Shown one piece after another: positions 5,525-6,584 of a stretch of 6,584 nucleotides of DNA. Made by a program: the position numbers and the translations under genes. Numbering within the stretch: the stretch's first letter is position 1; each line of letters starts with the position of its first letter. Under the pieces are notes generated by a model. It made no database searches and was not told the DNA's origin. It saw only the letters and a program-made list of their open reading frames with translations. Source of the DNA: an uncultured Xanthobacteraceae bacterium (GTDB lineage Bacteria; Pseudomonadota; Alphaproteobacteria; Rhizobiales; Xanthobacteraceae); contig CATPBC010000447.1 of NCBI GenBank assembly GCA_955652195.1, positions 1 to 6,584 on the forward strand, given 5' to 3'.

Positions 5525-5700
5525 TTGCAGGTTGGGAACCCAGCCAAAAGCTCACCCGCCAAAAAGCACTACCTCAATTCTTAGACCGAAATGTGAAGAC
5601 TGAACGTCATCGCCAAACCTTTTACATCCACGTTATGCACGCTGGAGGTGAGTTGAGGGCCGACAGCAATTTAGTGAGTAACGAACGTCCGCAATGGGGT

Positions 5701-5974
5701 GGTGAGTTCAACCGGTCACTGCAACACTGCTCGCCGGAGCTCTCCGGTGTGGCGCTGGAGCAATTCCTCCATTGAGAGCCAAGATCTTAGACACCGCTTT
5801 CGTTCCTCGAGCGCCCGAGCGACGTCGGCCACCCATTGGCCGCTCTTCCAGCGCTCCCAGAGCTCAGCCTTCTGCTTCGGCGTGAACCATGTCCGTGCAT
5901 GCCCCTCCATATGCATATCGTTCCAACGAGCCAGATTAGAAGGGAAGGGTGTTGCGTCGATCAGTTGAATCCGC
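5701..5974 (-). mobile_element. IS30-family element with large internal deletion, both ends kept
   Basis: The ends are imperfect inverted repeats: GTTCAACCGGTCACTGCAAC.. from 5706 and, on the opposite strand, ATTCAACTGATCGACGCAAC.. from 5970 (16 of 22 bases agree). Between them lies only the N-terminal part of an IS30-type transposase, so about three quarters of a normal ~1-kb element is missing while both ends survive. Such internally deleted copies can be moved in trans by an intact relative. The outer limits are estimates, because IS30-family elements make only 2-3 bp duplications and I could not fix the junctions. Confidence 0.6.
5708..5916 (-). pseudogene. IS30-family transposase, N-terminal fragment
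   Basis: From ATG 5916 (a second in-frame ATG is at 5910) the frame reads MHMEGHARTWFTPKQKAELW then ERWKSGQWVADVARALEERK, the N-terminal helix-turn-helix region of IS30-family transposases. The frame is then lost near 5788. The family sequence resumes in another frame as ILALNGGIAPAPHRRAP and runs straight into the right terminal repeat, ending at a TGA at 5710-5708. One or more small indels near 5780-5790 and a deletion of the whole catalytic DDE domain make it non-functional. A full transposase would be ~320-380 residues. Confidence 0.8.
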
Positions 5975-6171
5975 CGTCAATCGCGTCGTTTCGAGCGTGC
6001 GTCAGACACTTCCGCTTTGCCTCCGATTCCAGACTTCTAGCAGCGTTAGCGAACCGACGTTTATTGGCCAATAGCGACCGAATGCGCCACAACGAAGAAC
6101 GTCCCTGGCGTCTCACGCACTCCGAAACTCTGCAAGTTGAATGCAAAACTGCAAGCTGCCGAGCAGTTGAC
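5975..6171. other. intergenic, nothing firmly identified
   Basis: No coding frame here looks protein-like on either strand. A 12-bp perfect palindrome TATTGGCCAATA sits at 6063-6074 without an adjacent gene to regulate. The stretch may be degenerate flanking DNA of the IS30-type element. Confidence 0.4.
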
Positions 6172-6196
6172 AGATCGGCGACAACTTCGCCGATCT
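6172..6196 (-). terminator. hairpin downstream of the GYD-domain gene
   Basis: AGATCGGCGA (6172-6181) pairs perfectly with TCGCCGATCT (6187-6196) around a 5-nt loop, 26 nt past the stop of the minus-strand gene. Position and stem strength fit a transcript end, but there is no U-tract. Confidence 0.55.
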
Positions 6197-6222
6197 ATCA
6201 TCATTGGGTCGACTGACGCTGT

Positions 6223-6516
6223 TCAGGGCAGCTCTGATATAAGCTTCAGATATTCTTGCTCCGACCGCGCTCGGTTGGTGCGGGTGTGTACATTGCCATA
6301 CGAGCCGAGCGCTAGCACAAATTTAGCGACGTTGTCTCCGTTCGCCGCCTCGACGAAAGAGACGAGATCGGTTTCGCCGTTGGTGAGCCAAACCTGCTTA
6401 ATCTCAACACCCACCTTCTTGGCGAGGTCGCGAGCGGCGTTCAGACGTTTTTGCGCATCCTTAATCGTGCGGATCCCCTGATCGGTCCAATTCATCGATA
6501 TCATGAATGTCGGCAT
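6223..6516 (-). CDS. GYD domain-containing protein
   Basis: This 97-residue protein begins MPTFMISMNWTDQGIRTIKD and continues AQKRLNAARDLAKKVGVEIK, QVWLTNGETDLVSFVEAANG and DNVAKFVLALGSYGNVHTRT, ending SEQEYLKLISELP. This is the GYD family (Pfam GYD domain): a short ferredoxin-like alpha/beta fold with an 'NWT.qG...ikda..R' start, a 'g.tD.v...eapd' centre and an 'al...G.v.t.t..a.s..E' end. Its length is typical, so it is complete. It is a cytosolic protein with no established biochemical role. The start at 6516, rather than the in-frame ATG at 6567, is set by a GGAGGA 4 nt upstream. A hairpin follows the stop. It appears to stand alone. Confidence 0.88.
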   Translation of the reverse strand: MPTFMISMNWTDQGIRTIKDAQKRLNAARDLAKKVGVEIKQVWLTNGETDLVSFVEAANGDNVAKFVLALGSYGNVHTRTNRARSEQEYLKLISELP

Positions 6517-6520
6517 AGGA

Positions 6521-6526
6521 TCCTCC
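6521..6526 (-). promoter_or_regulatory. Shine-Dalgarno of the GYD-domain gene
   Basis: The minus strand reads GGAGGA 4 nt before the ATG at 6516, the strongest ribosome binding site in the window. It rules out the 17-residue longer form starting at 6567. The 58 nt left to the window edge show no clear promoter. Confidence 0.75.
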
Positions 6527-6584
6527 GTAGGGTGCTGTACGTACTTTTCCCGGCTGGACTTATGCACGGAGCTGTTGACCCACA

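Noticed and set aside
5836..6216. 126-residue plus-strand open frame
   Set aside because: It is antisense to the IS30 transposase fragment and runs into noncoding DNA and the hairpin at 6172-6196.
1..6584. CRISPR array, toxin-antitoxin pair, defence or biosynthetic system
   Set aside because: No regularly spaced repeats, no paired small genes with toxin or antitoxin features and no multi-gene functional cluster are visible; the intact genes look independent.

Overview
The window looks like accessory-flavoured chromosome of an alphaproteobacterium, most likely of the Bradyrhizobium / Rhodopseudomonas / Afipia group (order Hyphomicrobiales). The reasons are high GC with C/G-ending codons in the large gene, a pyruvate phosphate dikinase with a Lys/Ala-rich N-terminal tail, a DUF3096 membrane peptide, a phasin-like protein, a GYD-domain protein and an 'MCDY' hypothetical protein of rhizobial type. 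The assignment comes from recognising protein families, not from a search.

Layout, left to right. Positions 1-252 (minus) hold the N-terminal part of an MFS transporter that runs off the left edge. Positions 309-438 (minus) hold a possible small broken gene. It ends beside a truncated, frameshifted IS3-family (IS407-like) remnant at 445-711. On the plus strand, 923-3899 carries a two-gene unit: a 51-residue DUF3096 membrane peptide, then ppdK, the only large gene. ppdK is full length, with both catalytic centres intact, but a run of 16 T replaces the codons of a conserved Pro-Pro-Gly-Phe motif in the ATP-binding domain.

Positions 3900-4578 have no intact gene. They hold two inverted repeats after ppdK, a 191-bp element with 19-bp perfect inverted ends (MITE-like or an IS relic), and the last 32 codons of a response-regulator receiver domain. 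From 4579 to the right edge the intact genes are all on the minus strand: an MCDY-type hypothetical protein, a phasin-like protein and a GYD-domain protein. Each has its own good Shine-Dalgarno sequence and a nearby GC-rich hairpin without a U-tract, so they look like single-gene units. Between the last two lies a 270-bp IS30-family derivative that kept both ends and lost most of its transposase.

Functionally, PPDK interconverts pyruvate and phosphoenolpyruvate (gluconeogenesis and anaplerosis). The phasin-like protein suggests polyhydroxyalkanoate granule biology. DUF3096 and GYD proteins have no established role. I see no CRISPR array, RNA gene, toxin-antitoxin pair, defence island or biosynthetic cluster. 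The more unusual features are the poly-T lesion in ppdK and two short inverted-repeat elements that may be mobile families. I found no convincing new multi-gene system.
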